The position numbers and the translations under genes are program-made. From Tenacibaculum skagerrakense (lineage in GTDB: Bacteria; Bacteroidota; Bacteroidia; Flavobacteriales; Flavobacteriaceae), in NCBI RefSeq assembly GCF_004345825.1, contig NZ_SLXM01000002.1, positions 248,001 through 312,000 of the forward strand: 64,000 nt of DNA, given 5' to 3'. Positions within the stretch are counted from its first letter, which is position 1. The number at the start of each line of letters is the position of its first letter. Of the stretch, positions 43,518 through 54,587 are shown one piece after another. The notes beneath the pieces were generated by a model that saw only the letters and a program-made list of their open reading frames with translations, made no database searches and had not been told where the DNA came from.

Positions 43518-44044
43518 AAAAAATAGTAGCATTCGCAGGAAGTACAAGTAGTACATCAATCAATAAACAATTAGCAACTCACGCAGCATCAAAGTTAAAC
43601 AGCTTAGCATATGATGTGTTGGACTTAAATAATTATGAAGTGCCAATTTATAGCGAAGATGTAGAAAAAAACAATGAATATCCTAAAGGCGCTTCAGAAT
43701 TTAATACTGCATTAGATTCTTATGATGGTTTTATTATTTCTTTAGCAGAACATAACGGTTCTTACACTGCCGCATTCAAAAATTTATTTGATTGGGTATC
43801 TAGAAAAAATAAAGAAGTATTTAGAAACAAACCGGTTTTAGTGATGGCAACTTCTCCAGGAGCTAGAGGTGGTGCTTCCGTTTTAACAAGTGCTAAGGCA
43901 ACTTTCCCACACATGGGAGCGAATGTAGTAGCTAGTTATTCTTTACCTCAGTTCTATGAAAATTTCAAGGATGAAGAAATACAACATGATGGACTAAAAT
44001 CTCAATTAGAAGAAGCAGTTAGCGAATTCGAAAAATCAATTTAA
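43514..44044 (+). CDS. NADPH-dependent FMN reductase
   Basis: 176 residues with the flavodoxin-like fold of the NADPH-dependent FMN reductase family: FAGSTSSTSINKQLA (phosphate loop), PIYSEDVE, SYDGFIISLAEHNGSYTAAFKNLFDW and SPGARGGASVLTSAKATFPHMGANVV. Overlaps OsmC by four bases and precedes MarR by one base. It may recycle thiols or quinones together with DoxX and OsmC. Confidence 0.88.
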   Translation: MKKIVAFAGSTSSTSINKQLATHAASKLNSLAYDVLDLNNYEVPIYSEDVEKNNEYPKGASEFNTALDSYDGFIISLAEHNGSYTAAFKNLFDWVSRKNKEVFRNKPVLVMATSPGARGGASVLTSAKATFPHMGANVVASYSLPQFYENFKDEEIQHDGLKSQLEEAVSEFEKSI

Positions 44045-44045
44045 A

Positions 44046-44486
44046 ATGGGAGACATAGCTAAGGATATCAATACAACATTTGAAAGCAATAAGCTTAAGG
44101 CTTTTTTGAATATTAAATACACAGCAAGTTGGATTAATACAAAAGAAGTTGAGTTTTTTAAACCTTATGGTATTTCTCCTCAGCAATATAATATCCTTCG
44201 AATTTTAAGAGGTGCGGGAGAAAAAACTAAGGTGCAAGTTGTAAAAGACAGAATGGTAGATAGAGCACCTAATGTTACTCGTTTAATGGATAAACTCTTA
44301 GAGAAACATTTAATTGCTAGATCTCGTTGTGAGGAGGACCGGAGAGTAGTATATGTTAGTATTACTGATGAAGGTTTGTTATTGCTATCTGAATTAGATG
44401 AAGCGATGACAGGGTTCGATGTTGTTAAAAATTTAACCGAAGAAGAAGCTGAAATATTAAGCAATTTATTAGATAAAATAAGATAA
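44046..44486 (+). CDS. MarR-family regulator
   Basis: 146 residues. Winged-helix core with QQYNILRILRGAGEKTKVQVVKDRMVDRAPNVTRLMDKLLEKHLIARSRCEEDRRVVYVSITDEG, a typical MarR. Operon position suggests local feedback. It has one Cys (Cys97) in the wing region (SRCEEDRR), which could sense oxidation, as in OhrR-type regulators, although OhrR uses a different Cys position. Confidence 0.85.
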   Translation: MGDIAKDINTTFESNKLKAFLNIKYTASWINTKEVEFFKPYGISPQQYNILRILRGAGEKTKVQVVKDRMVDRAPNVTRLMDKLLEKHLIARSRCEEDRRVVYVSITDEGLLLLSELDEAMTGFDVVKNLTEEEAEILSNLLDKIR

Positions 44487-44488
44487 TC

Positions 44489-45208
44489 ATGAAACTAGAA
44501 AAGTTTCCTGCAGAAACAAGAGGATTTGCAAATCACGGTTGGTTGCAGGCTAACCACTCTTTTAGCTTTGCAAATTTTTATGATCCAAATAGACTTCATT
44601 ACGGAGCATTACGTGTTTTAAATGATGATTTAATAGCGCCTGGGACAGGTTTTAGTACGCACCCACATCAAAATATGGAAATCATAACAATTCCTTTAAG
44701 TGGTGTGTTAAAACATAAAGACAGTATGTCTAATGAGTGGTTGTATGTAAAACCTAATGAGGTTCAGGTGATGTCTGCTGGAAAAGGAATTTATCATTCT
44801 GAAATGAATGGATCAACAGAAGACCATTTAAGCTTATTTCAAATTTGGATTATTCCCAATAAAGATGGAGTTGAACCAAGATATAATCAAGAAGCTTTTA
44901 ATCCTGAAGAAAGAAAAAACAAACTACAAGTATTAGTAAGTTCACTAGATGATTCAAATAAAAATGGATTAAAAATTCATCAAGATGCTAAATTATCTCG
45001 TATCGATTTAGATGAGGGAAAAACTTTTAAGTATGATTTAAAATCTGAAAAACATGGAGTTTATATCATGAATATAAGTGGAAATATAGCTGTGGATAAT
45101 CAAGAATTATCCAATAGAGATGCACTTGGGGTTTCAAAAACAACTACTTTTAGTATTCAAGCAAACACAAATTCTGAACTATTATTTATTGAAATCCCTA
45201 TGAACTAG
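44489..45208 (+). CDS. pirin-family protein
   Basis: 239 residues, cupin fold. The metal motif is FSTHPHQNMEIITIPLSG (two His, one Glu) with a further His in GKGIYHSEMN. Members are quercetin dioxygenases or regulators. Last gene of the redox operon, two bases after marR. In Bacteroidota, pirin commonly co-occurs with DoxX/OsmC genes under MarR control. Confidence 0.9.
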   Translation: MKLEKFPAETRGFANHGWLQANHSFSFANFYDPNRLHYGALRVLNDDLIAPGTGFSTHPHQNMEIITIPLSGVLKHKDSMSNEWLYVKPNEVQVMSAGKGIYHSEMNGSTEDHLSLFQIWIIPNKDGVEPRYNQEAFNPEERKNKLQVLVSSLDDSNKNGLKIHQDAKLSRIDLDEGKTFKYDLKSEKHGVYIMNISGNIAVDNQELSNRDALGVSKTTTFSIQANTNSELLFIEIPMN

Positions 45209-45251
45209 TTTTTGACTTCTTGGTTAAAGACTTATTAATATCATTTATCTA

Positions 45252-45332
45252 CGTCATTCTGAATTTATTTCAGAATCTTCTAATCTCTATTGCTGAAGCA
45301 TAATGAGAAACTGAAACAAGTTCAGTTTGGCG
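45252..45332. repeat. REP-like inverted pair
   Basis: Left copy CGTCATTCTGAATTT.. with stem TTCTGAA / TTCAGAA (45257-45275); right copy with stem AAACTGAA / TTCAGTTT (45308-45328) reads on the other strand as CGCCAAACTGAACTTG. The two halves face each other. No gene inside. Confidence 0.6.
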
Positions 45333-45352
45333 TAAAATTTTAAAACAGCCTT

Positions 45353-47083
45353 TTATTTTTTAATCACTTTTATAACTTGATGTTCACCATTTTCATTTTG
45401 AATTCTTATATGGTATAAGCCACTAGCAAAAGAATCAATATTTAGTTGAACTTTAGATGACGAAATTTTGGTAGATAAAACTGATAGTCCAACTGAATTA
45501 AAGATAGTAATTGAGTAATTGTTAAATTCTTTAAATTGAAGGTTTAAATCTCCAAAAGTCGGATTTGGAAAAGCATTATTTTCGAGTAATACAACATCTG
45601 GGTTACTAAGTGTTCGATTTACTGAAAAATCTGTTACAACAGGAAAATGATCAGAAGCTACACTAGTGTCAAATTGTTGAAGCCCGTATAAGTTTAATCG
45701 GTCGGTTGGCATTATTTCAGTTTGAATTACAAATGACTTTTCTGATGTTAATACATAGTCAGAAAAAATCATGAAATCCAATTTACCTGGAGGAAAAGAA
45801 GAACTATCCGATCGCCACGTATAACTCATTCTAATCTCACTCTGTAACGCATTTTCTTCTTTAAAATCAGAGTTATCCCAATCCAATGCTCCTCCAGCAC
45901 CGTACGTAAATGTATCTTGAATATCTCCAGTTAAAAGTGTTGTTAATTGTTGTGAAAGTCCTACTAAATTCAAATCACCAGAGTACACCATAGGTGTGTT
46001 CTCAGGCAATGTAATTATTCCGCCTTCAGATTTAGCATCCAAAATAAAAGCAGCGTATTGGTCGGCTTGATCTTGACGGGCATCGTCTGCACCACAACAA
46101 TTTAAATGTGCGTTTGTATATAATAAATCAGTTCCATAACTATCAGGTAAATCTATCAATACAGGAAACTGTCTCGTTAAGTCCCATTCTTGAATAATTT
46201 CCCAACGCGATACTGTAACTTCACCACCATGTTTTCGAACATGCCAACCTTCAGCATTACCAAGTGGAAGCCAATTGTCAAATAACGATTTAATATAACT
46301 TGTACTCGTATTAGAGCTTTCAACAAAACCTACAATATCAGGCTGAATTGCTTTCATGATACGTTCGTATTCATCAAGTTTATTAGAGTCTAGTAACGAG
46401 TTTAATTTGGTGTTATAGGCTACGATTCTAATGAAAGAATTATCAGTTTTATTAAAATCTACAGGAGTATAAGGAGTAACTGGTGTTTCATCAAAAATGT
46501 ACGTGAAAACATTGTTAAGATTTGGCAACCAATCAAAATTATCTCTATTTCTCAATAAGATTTTTACACTAGATGAGGGAAATAAAGCATTGGTTCCGTC
46601 AGGAATTGCATTACGCCCTATAGCTATTTCAAATTCATCAGAAGTTACAGTAGGTGCAGATCTAAATTCTATATCAGAAAATAGCACCTGAGGAGCGGTT
46701 GTTCCAGTGTAATTATTGTAAACAATTCGATTAGCAAACTCTATACCTAATTCAGCACCATAATCATCTCTTACTTTAAAACCTGTTTCAGAATTAGTAT
46801 CGGTATCTAAATAAATAAAGAAATTGTGTAAAATAGGAGATCCTTCTGTCAAATCAAATTCTTGATTTGCTTTTACTCTTATATATAAATAATTCTCATC
46901 GTTGGTAACTTGAAATTCTAATAAATCAACACCATCAATTGTTTCAGCGGTATCTATATACGTAGTTAAACTTGGAGTCCAATCATCAAAAAAACCGTCT
47001 ATGGCTATTGGAGTAGATTGAGCATTTAGGAAAGAACTAGCTATTGTTAAAGTAATTAGTAGTGAGGTTTTTATAATATTCAT
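45353..47083 (-). CDS. secreted endonuclease/exonuclease/phosphatase with T9SS tail
   Basis: 576 residues. A signal peptide (1-21, ending LNAQ) is followed by a CBM9-like domain (about 25-190; DGFFDDW, YLYIRVKAN, YLDTDTNSETGF), an EEP domain (about 215-490; IRIVAYNTKL, PDIVGFVES with catalytic Glu, TNAHLNCCGADDARQDQ, YSGDLNL, SDHFPVV with catalytic His), and a type IX secretion CTD (about 495-576; AFPNPTFGDLNLQF, GLYHIRIQNENGEHQVIKVIKK). It is probably exported to the surface or medium; substrate could be nucleic acid or a phosphoester. Confidence 0.88.
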   Translation of the reverse strand: MNIIKTSLLITLTIASSFLNAQSTPIAIDGFFDDWTPSLTTYIDTAETIDGVDLLEFQVTNDENYLYIRVKANQEFDLTEGSPILHNFFIYLDTDTNSETGFKVRDDYGAELGIEFANRIVYNNYTGTTAPQVLFSDIEFRSAPTVTSDEFEIAIGRNAIPDGTNALFPSSSVKILLRNRDNFDWLPNLNNVFTYIFDETPVTPYTPVDFNKTDNSFIRIVAYNTKLNSLLDSNKLDEYERIMKAIQPDIVGFVESSNTSTSYIKSLFDNWLPLGNAEGWHVRKHGGEVTVSRWEIIQEWDLTRQFPVLIDLPDSYGTDLLYTNAHLNCCGADDARQDQADQYAAFILDAKSEGGIITLPENTPMVYSGDLNLVGLSQQLTTLLTGDIQDTFTYGAGGALDWDNSDFKEENALQSEIRMSYTWRSDSSSFPPGKLDFMIFSDYVLTSEKSFVIQTEIMPTDRLNLYGLQQFDTSVASDHFPVVTDFSVNRTLSNPDVVLLENNAFPNPTFGDLNLQFKEFNNYSITIFNSVGLSVLSTKISSSKVQLNIDSFASGLYHIRIQNENGEHQVIKVIKK

Positions 47084-47198
47084 TAGGTCTAAATCTTAGC
47101 GAAGCAAATTTAATATGAATTGATAATAAAATCTTGAAAAATGGTGATAAATAACAATTATGATTTTTATTTTAGGAAAATAGAATTATCTTGCAAGT

Positions 47199-47214
47199 AT
47201 TATGCGTGCATAAT
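47199..47214. promoter_or_regulatory. candidate operator upstream of fadH
   Basis: ATTATGC-GT-GCATAAT, a 7-bp inverted repeat with a 2-base centre, 21 bases before the fadH ATG. The style fits a dimeric repressor such as a MarR- or PadR-type protein. Confidence 0.5.
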
Positions 47215-47235
47215 AAATTTAAAACAACAAATTAG

Positions 47236-49263
<2,028 letters not shown>

Positions 49264-50226
49264 TTATTTGATCATTTTTACTGAATTAATATTACCATGT
49301 CCATCAAATTCCTTCACGGGGTTTGATGGATCTGTCATCCACTCTCCATCTACAATAAACTTATAGTGATGTTTTCCATAAGGTAAACGAGTAGAAAAAG
49401 TCCAACCATTTTCTGCTTTTTTCATTTCATAAGAACTCTCAGACCAATCATTAAAAGAGCCTGTTAAGATTACTTTGTTAGCCTCTAGATTACCTTCTAA
49501 ATAAAATTGAACTTTTTGGTTAATATCAATAACTGAATTGTACTCCCCATATTCATTAGGAGTTTTATTTGAATTTTCAGGATCTTCTATCCAATAGCCA
49601 TCAATGATAAAACGATACTCATAACGATCTGGTTTTAACTGTAACGTTAATTCCCAGCCTTCATCTGTTTTATTCATAGAAAAAAGTTCTTCATTCCATT
49701 TGTTAAAAGAACCCGCTAATATTACTTTTTTGGCGTTTCTGTATCCTTTTAAAAAAAACTTAGCATTACCTTTTTTACTTGGATATCCGGTGTACATTTT
49801 TAGGTTGTAAGTGTAGTAGTTTTTGTTGCCTTCTTTTGCGTACGTAATGTTGCTAACATTTTTATCAGGCTCAGCCCAAATTCGATTGTTAATTACAAAT
49901 TTGAATTCCCAATTAAAGTTATCTTTAAAATCATCTAGCTTTTTACGAAGTTCAAAAATATGTTCACTTACCTGTGTCATTTTCCAGCTATCTCTAGACC
50001 ATGAATTAAAATTACCTGCAACTACTACATTTTGGATGTCAAAATCGTCAAACTCCAATCGCTCTAGTGTTTTTTCGTCGGTAGCTTTTGTATAATCTCG
50101 TTTGTCAAAAGAAAAAACAACTTCATCTCCTTCAATTCGATACCCTTTCATAGAATTCTCCTGAGAGAAAGCTTTAAAGTTTATAAAACTGATTAGTATA
50201 ATATATATGTAAATCCAATATTTCAT
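49264..50226 (-). CDS. secreted protein with three CBM48-like domains
   Basis: 320 residues with a signal peptide (1-21, KAFSQ). Three copies of the AMPK-type glycogen-binding fold: VVVAGNFNSWSRDSWKM, KVILAGSFNKWNEELFSM and KVILTGSFNDWSESSYEM, each followed by a Tyr/Lys-rich strand block ending in a W-containing turn (IWAEPDKN, YWIEDPEN, EWMTDPSN). No catalytic domain. It may bind glucan at the cell surface. Its stop overlaps the fadH stop region by convergence, and the protease gene upstream is four bases away. Confidence 0.85.
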   Translation of the reverse strand: MKYWIYIYIILISFINFKAFSQENSMKGYRIEGDEVVFSFDKRDYTKATDEKTLERLEFDDFDIQNVVVAGNFNSWSRDSWKMTQVSEHIFELRKKLDDFKDNFNWEFKFVINNRIWAEPDKNVSNITYAKEGNKNYYTYNLKMYTGYPSKKGNAKFFLKGYRNAKKVILAGSFNKWNEELFSMNKTDEGWELTLQLKPDRYEYRFIIDGYWIEDPENSNKTPNEYGEYNSVIDINQKVQFYLEGNLEANKVILTGSFNDWSESSYEMKKAENGWTFSTRLPYGKHHYKFIVDGEWMTDPSNPVKEFDGHGNINSVKMIK

Positions 50227-50230
50227 TTAA

Positions 50231-51202
50231 TTATCGTATCAAAGGATATTTAATTATATATAGTTTTTCTTTTCTGTAATTTATAATAACTCGTCTTTGC
50301 GCGAAAAAATCATGCCCCAAAACACCATCTAAATCTGTACCAAATGCTTTATTCATATTATGTAAATTCGTTAGCATTGTTTTCATCGGACCAAAATAGG
50401 TTTTATCACTAAGTCTCACTCGAAACAGATTTCCATATACTACTTCAATCTCCTTTTTACTGGCTCCGATTAGCTTTATTCTTTTTTGCGGATAAAAATG
50501 TTTAAGTGCTTTTTTAGAAATTCCTTTATGAATTTGATTGAATTCAGCACCCGAATCCAGCGCTAATGTAACTTCTTCTTTGCCAATATAACTATTTATA
50601 ACAATTGTATGGTTTTTAAGTTGAAAGTCTAAGGTGTCAGAAATTTTCTCTAAATAAATTTTATCGCTTAATGTATTTCCTTCAGAATCAATCTTAGTTA
50701 AAGTAATTTGATTTAAATACAAATCAATAAACACTTCATAATCCTTTAAGATATTAAAGCCAATAATTCCTAAAAGTTTTATTTTTTTGCTTTTTTCAAT
50801 ATGAGATAAATCTATAATGTCAGATTGTTTGTCTTTCAGAGTCAGCTCTTTGAGTGATAATTTTTCTATTTTTTTTTCGAATAGCTTGTCAACATTCTTA
50901 AGAATTCCAGAAGTAGTTTTAGTAGCTTTTTGGAAGGGATACGTTTTAAAGTGAACTTTATTTAAAATCATAGTTTCAGATCCAGTATCTATAATGAAGT
51001 TACCACTTTCACCTTTTATCTTCCCTTCAATTACGATAAGCCTATCAACTAATTTAAACGGAATTCGAGTAGAGTACTCATTAATTATAGTAGCGTTTTT
51101 TAAACGAATGGGAATAGAATTAAATACAATTTCGTTGTCAGTATTAGCAATACCAACTTTGTAAAGTACTAAGAGAATTAGTAAAAAAAACCTTTCAGCC
51201 AT
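50231..51202 (-). CDS. two-domain retropepsin-like aspartic protease
   Basis: 323 residues with a signal peptide (about 1-19). Two retropepsin-like lobes: FIIDTGSETMIL (Asp-Thr-Gly) with LGIIGFNILKDYEVFIDL, and LALDSGAEFNQIH (Asp-Ser-Gly) with LDGVLGHDFFAQRRVIINY. Having both halves in one chain resembles a pepsin-type arrangement. Role unknown; it could process surface proteins. Paired on one strand with the CBM48 protein. Confidence 0.85.
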   Translation of the reverse strand: MAERFFLLILLVLYKVGIANTDNEIVFNSIPIRLKNATIINEYSTRIPFKLVDRLIVIEGKIKGESGNFIIDTGSETMILNKVHFKTYPFQKATKTTSGILKNVDKLFEKKIEKLSLKELTLKDKQSDIIDLSHIEKSKKIKLLGIIGFNILKDYEVFIDLYLNQITLTKIDSEGNTLSDKIYLEKISDTLDFQLKNHTIVINSYIGKEEVTLALDSGAEFNQIHKGISKKALKHFYPQKRIKLIGASKKEIEVVYGNLFRVRLSDKTYFGPMKTMLTNLHNMNKAFGTDLDGVLGHDFFAQRRVIINYRKEKLYIIKYPLIR

Positions 51203-51407
51203 ATTTAAAAGACGATACTATATATGGTAGTGTTACACTTTTACCTATTAGATGAAGTGTATTTTTTTCTAAAAAAAATGGCGATAGATGTAAAGAATTG
51301 CTTTTGAAGTTCAAATATTTCTCGATATTTGTATTTCACTTTGCGCAATATTGTTACCGTTAAACTTCTTAAAAAGATAAGTAACGCGCTTTAAAAATAA
51401 AGATTCA

Positions 51408-51590
51408 ATGGCAATGAATAAAAATACAGTGTTGGGTTATGCAACATTAATTATGATTATAATGGGTGTTCTTTTAGTGATGTTAGCGATTTTTAAATAC
51501 GATGAAATTGCTGGATATGGTTTTGGAGCCGTAGGATTAGGTTTTTTCTCAATCGCTTGGGTTTTCAATGCTTTAAAAGGACGTGTATAA
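51408..51590 (+). CDS. CAL67264-family small membrane protein
   Basis: 60 residues with two transmembrane helices (TLIMIIMGVLLVMLAIF and GFGAVGLGFFSIAWVF). Start ATG 51408 or 51414 (MNKNTVLGY). The family is widely kept upstream of ettA in Flavobacteriaceae, and I recognise it by size and context. Function unknown. Confidence 0.75.
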   Translation: MAMNKNTVLGYATLIMIIMGVLLVMLAIFKYDEIAGYGFGAVGLGFFSIAWVFNALKGRV

Positions 51591-51631
51591 CAAACTATTA
51601 CTTTTTAATTTAATAAACTAACTAATCAAAA

Positions 51632-53323
51632 ATGTCTGACGATAAGAAGATCATTTTTTCCATGAATAGGGTTTCTAAAACCTATCAATCTACTGGAAAA
51701 CAAGTTTTAAAAGATATATATCTAAGTTTCTTTTACGGAGCTAAAATTGGAATTTTAGGTCTAAATGGATCGGGTAAGTCTACCTTGCTTAAAATTATTG
51801 CTGGAGTTGAAAAAAACTACCAAGGAGATGTTGTTTTTTCACCAGGCTATAAAGTAGGATATTTAGAGCAAGAACCACAATTAGATGAAGATAAAACAGT
51901 TTTAGAAATTGTTAAAGAAGGTGTTGCTGATGTAGTTGCAGTATTAGATGAGTATAACAAAATCAACGATATGTTTGGTTTGGAAGAGGTGTATTCTGAT
52001 GCTGATAAAATGCAAAAATTAATGGATCGCCAAGCAGAGCTTCAAGATAAAATTGATGCTTCTAATGCATGGGAACTAGATACTAAGTTAGAAATTGCAA
52101 TGGATGCTTTGCGTACTCCTGATGGTGATAAGAAAATCGGAGTATTATCTGGAGGAGAAAAACGTAGAGTTGCTTTATGTAGATTATTATTACAAGAACC
52201 TGATATTTTATTATTAGATGAGCCAACCAACCACTTAGATGCAGAATCTGTACATTGGTTAGAGCATCATTTAGCACAATACAAAGGAACTGTAATTGCG
52301 GTAACGCACGACCGTTATTTCTTAGATAATGTAGCAGGTTGGATTTTAGAATTAGATAGAGGAGAAGGTATTCCATGGAAAGGAAACTATTCTTCTTGGT
52401 TAGACCAAAAAGCAAAACGTTTAGAACAAGAAAGTAAAACAGCTTCTAAACGTCAAAAAACATTAGAGCGAGAGTTAGAATGGGTTCGTATGGCTCCAAA
52501 AGGGCGTCATGCTAAATCAAAAGCCCGTTTAAAGAACTACGACAAATTAATGAATCAAGATCAAAAGCAAACGGAAGAAAAGCTTGAAATCTATATTCCA
52601 AATGGTCCGCGTTTAGGAACAAATGTAATTGAAGCTAAAGGTGTTTCTAAAGCTTTTGGTGATAAGTTATTATATGAAGATTTAGAGTTTAACTTACCAC
52701 AAGCAGGAATTGTTGGAATTATCGGTCCAAACGGGGCTGGTAAGACGACTATTTTCAGAATGATTATGGGAGAGGAAACTCCAGATGCTGGAACATTTAC
52801 AGTCGGAGAAACAGCTAAAATTGCTTATGTAGATCAAAACCATGCGAATATCGATGTAAATAAATCGATTTGGGAAAACTTCTCAGACGGGCAAGATTTA
52901 GTAATGATGGGAGGAAAGCAAGTTAATTCCCGTGCGTATTTAAGTCGTTTTAATTTCTCAGGAAACGAACAAAATAAAAAGGTAGATACACTTTCAGGAG
53001 GGGAGCGTAACCGTTTGCATTTAGCAATGACGTTAAAAGAAGAAGGAAACGTTCTTTTACTGGATGAGCCTACGAACGACTTAGATGTTAATACACTTCG
53101 TGCATTAGAAGAAGGTTTAGAAAACTTTGCAGGTTGTGCGGTAGTAATTTCTCACGACCGTTGGTTCTTAGATAGAGTGTGTACCCATATTCTAGCATTT
53201 GAAGGAGATTCTCAAGTATATTTCTTTGAAGGTACTTATTCTGAATATGAGGAAAATAAAAAGAAACGTTTAGGTGGAGATATCATGCCAAAACGAATTA
53301 AGTACAAAAAATTAATTCGATAA
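51632..53323 (+). CDS. ettA: energy-dependent translational throttle protein EttA (ABC-F)
   Basis: 563 residues with two ATP-binding cassettes: Walker A GLNGSGKST and GPNGAGKTT, signatures LSGGEKRRVALCRLL and LSGGERNRLHLAMTL, Walker B DILLLDEPTNHLDA and NVLLLDEPTNDLDV. It has the EttA arm and linker (KRLEQESKTASKRQKTLERELEWVR) and no export membrane part. EttA gates translation initiation on ribosomes according to ATP level. A stem terminator follows, and the small membrane gene upstream is the usual partner. Confidence 0.95.
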   Translation: MSDDKKIIFSMNRVSKTYQSTGKQVLKDIYLSFFYGAKIGILGLNGSGKSTLLKIIAGVEKNYQGDVVFSPGYKVGYLEQEPQLDEDKTVLEIVKEGVADVVAVLDEYNKINDMFGLEEVYSDADKMQKLMDRQAELQDKIDASNAWELDTKLEIAMDALRTPDGDKKIGVLSGGEKRRVALCRLLLQEPDILLLDEPTNHLDAESVHWLEHHLAQYKGTVIAVTHDRYFLDNVAGWILELDRGEGIPWKGNYSSWLDQKAKRLEQESKTASKRQKTLERELEWVRMAPKGRHAKSKARLKNYDKLMNQDQKQTEEKLEIYIPNGPRLGTNVIEAKGVSKAFGDKLLYEDLEFNLPQAGIVGIIGPNGAGKTTIFRMIMGEETPDAGTFTVGETAKIAYVDQNHANIDVNKSIWENFSDGQDLVMMGGKQVNSRAYLSRFNFSGNEQNKKVDTLSGGERNRLHLAMTLKEEGNVLLLDEPTNDLDVNTLRALEEGLENFAGCAVVISHDRWFLDRVCTHILAFEGDSQVYFFEGTYSEYEENKKKRLGGDIMPKRIKYKKLIR

Positions 53324-53330
53324 CAATTAA

Positions 53331-53356
53331 AACTCACCGAAAGGTGAGTTTTTTTA
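53331..53356 (+). terminator. terminator after ettA
   Basis: AACTCACC / GGTGAGTT stem with GAAA loop followed by six T. It lies directly before the IS200-type left end. Confidence 0.85.
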
Positions 53357-53359
53357 TTT

Positions 53360-53940
53360 ATTGGTCTCAACTAAGGGTCTAAAACCCTGCAATTTTATTG
53401 CAGCACTTTCAGTTATATGAAAAATTAATACCTTTCAGATATGGAAAGATCACTACGTAAAGGCTCTCATACAGTAAGTAGGTTAACCTGTCATATAGTT
53501 TGGGTTACAAAATATCGTTATCAGATATTGAAAGGAGATATTCAGGTTCGTTGTCGAGAACTTCTGATGCAAATTTGCGATGCAGAGAACGTATCGATTT
53601 TAAAAGGATTAGTTAGTTCAGATCATATCCATATGCATATGCATATAGAATATGCCCCTAAACAAAGTGTAAGCTATTTAGTAAAACAACTTAAGGGAAG
53701 AAGTTCTCGTAAACTTCAACAAGAATTTAGAAAATTAAGTGATCTTTACTGGGGGAAACATTTTTGGGGAGTTGGCTATGGTGTTTGGAGTACAGGTAAT
53801 ATCACAGATGAAATGGTTAATGAGTATTTAGAACATCATAGGAAACCGAACTCGGATAATTCTAATTTTATATTAGAATGAAAAAGGGGACTTTTAGTCC
53901 CCAGTATAATAAAACCTCTGTACTTTCAGTACAGAGTGAT
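53360..53940 (+). mobile_element. IS200/IS605-type insertion sequence
   Basis: One Y1 transposase gene with small subterminal hairpins on both sides and no inverted terminal repeats, as in this family. Left hairpins: AGGGT-CTAAA-ACCCT (53374-53388) and TGCAA/TTGCA (53388-53402). Right hairpins: GGGGAC/GTCCCC (53886-53902) and CTCTGTACT-TTC-AGTACAGAG (53916-53936). The word ACTTTCAGT occurs near both ends. Exact ends cannot be fixed without an empty site. Confidence 0.75.
53441..53881 (+). CDS. tnpA: IS200/IS605-family transposase TnpA
   Basis: 146 residues. The HUH/Y1 pattern is intact: HIVWVTKYRYQIL, the HUH motif HIHMHMHIEY (histidine pair), KQLKGRSSRKL, and the catalytic tyrosine region VWSTGNITDEMVNEYLEHH. 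Single-strand DNA transposase, complete length for IS200. No accessory tnpB is present. Confidence 0.9.
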   Translation: MERSLRKGSHTVSRLTCHIVWVTKYRYQILKGDIQVRCRELLMQICDAENVSILKGLVSSDHIHMHMHIEYAPKQSVSYLVKQLKGRSSRKLQQEFRKLSDLYWGKHFWGVGYGVWSTGNITDEMVNEYLEHHRKPNSDNSNFILE

Positions 53941-53955
53941 TTAGTAATATTTTAT

Positions 53956-54408
53956 ATGAAGGAGTTTAAAGTAAACATAATGTTACTAAAGAAACATTAT
54001 GTAATAGTATTTTTAGGTTTAATATTATCGAGTTTACTAGCTTTACTTATTGGCGCTATTTTTACAATGTTTTTAAAATTTCATAATACTACTTTTATAG
54101 TATTTGTGTTTTTGAGTATTGTGTTTTATTTATGGTTCATTGATTTTTTTAAAAGTTTTTATATTAAAAGAATCAAATTGATTTTGGATACTGATAAATT
54201 GATTGTCGAAGGACTTAATAAAGACGATATAAATATTGAATTAGACCAAGTAGAACAATTTAATTATAAATATCAATTCAAAAATTATCCAATTATTTCT
54301 ATAAAATTAAAGAACAAAAAAAGGATTAAATTTCATTATTTCGAAAAGTGTAATGAGGAAGTTGAGGAGTTTGTCTATTTAATGAAAAATTCTTTGAAGA
54401 ATTATTAA
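53956..54408 (+). CDS. small membrane protein downstream of IS200
   Basis: About 150 residues from ATG 53956. An open frame reaches back to 53878 inside the insertion sequence, but the codons before 53956 come from the IS right-end hairpins. Two hydrophobic helices (about 13-38 and 46-66), then a beta-rich part with KLIVEGLNKDDINIELDQVEQF. The IS probably separated the gene from its original promoter. Function unknown. Confidence 0.55.
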   Translation: MKEFKVNIMLLKKHYVIVFLGLILSSLLALLIGAIFTMFLKFHNTTFIVFVFLSIVFYLWFIDFFKSFYIKRIKLILDTDKLIVEGLNKDDINIELDQVEQFNYKYQFKNYPIISIKLKNKKRIKFHYFEKCNEEVEEFVYLMKNSLKNY

Positions 54409-54587
54409 AATAGATTACTAGTAATCACTTAACTTTTAAGGTAGTTCAAAGGTTTTCGGTTTTGGTATATCTAAAAAAACAATCATTAAATTATCAATCT
54501 GCTAAAAATTAGAATTTTAGTGATTTAAATGTTTTTTCTCAAAAAAATAGATTGTAATTTTCACGTTTCAATAGACAATCTAGTCTC

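Noticed and set aside
53878..53955. Fusion of the 54 kb membrane protein to the IS right end
   Set aside because: Codons come from the IS hairpins and are not protein-like; ATG 53956 is a better start.
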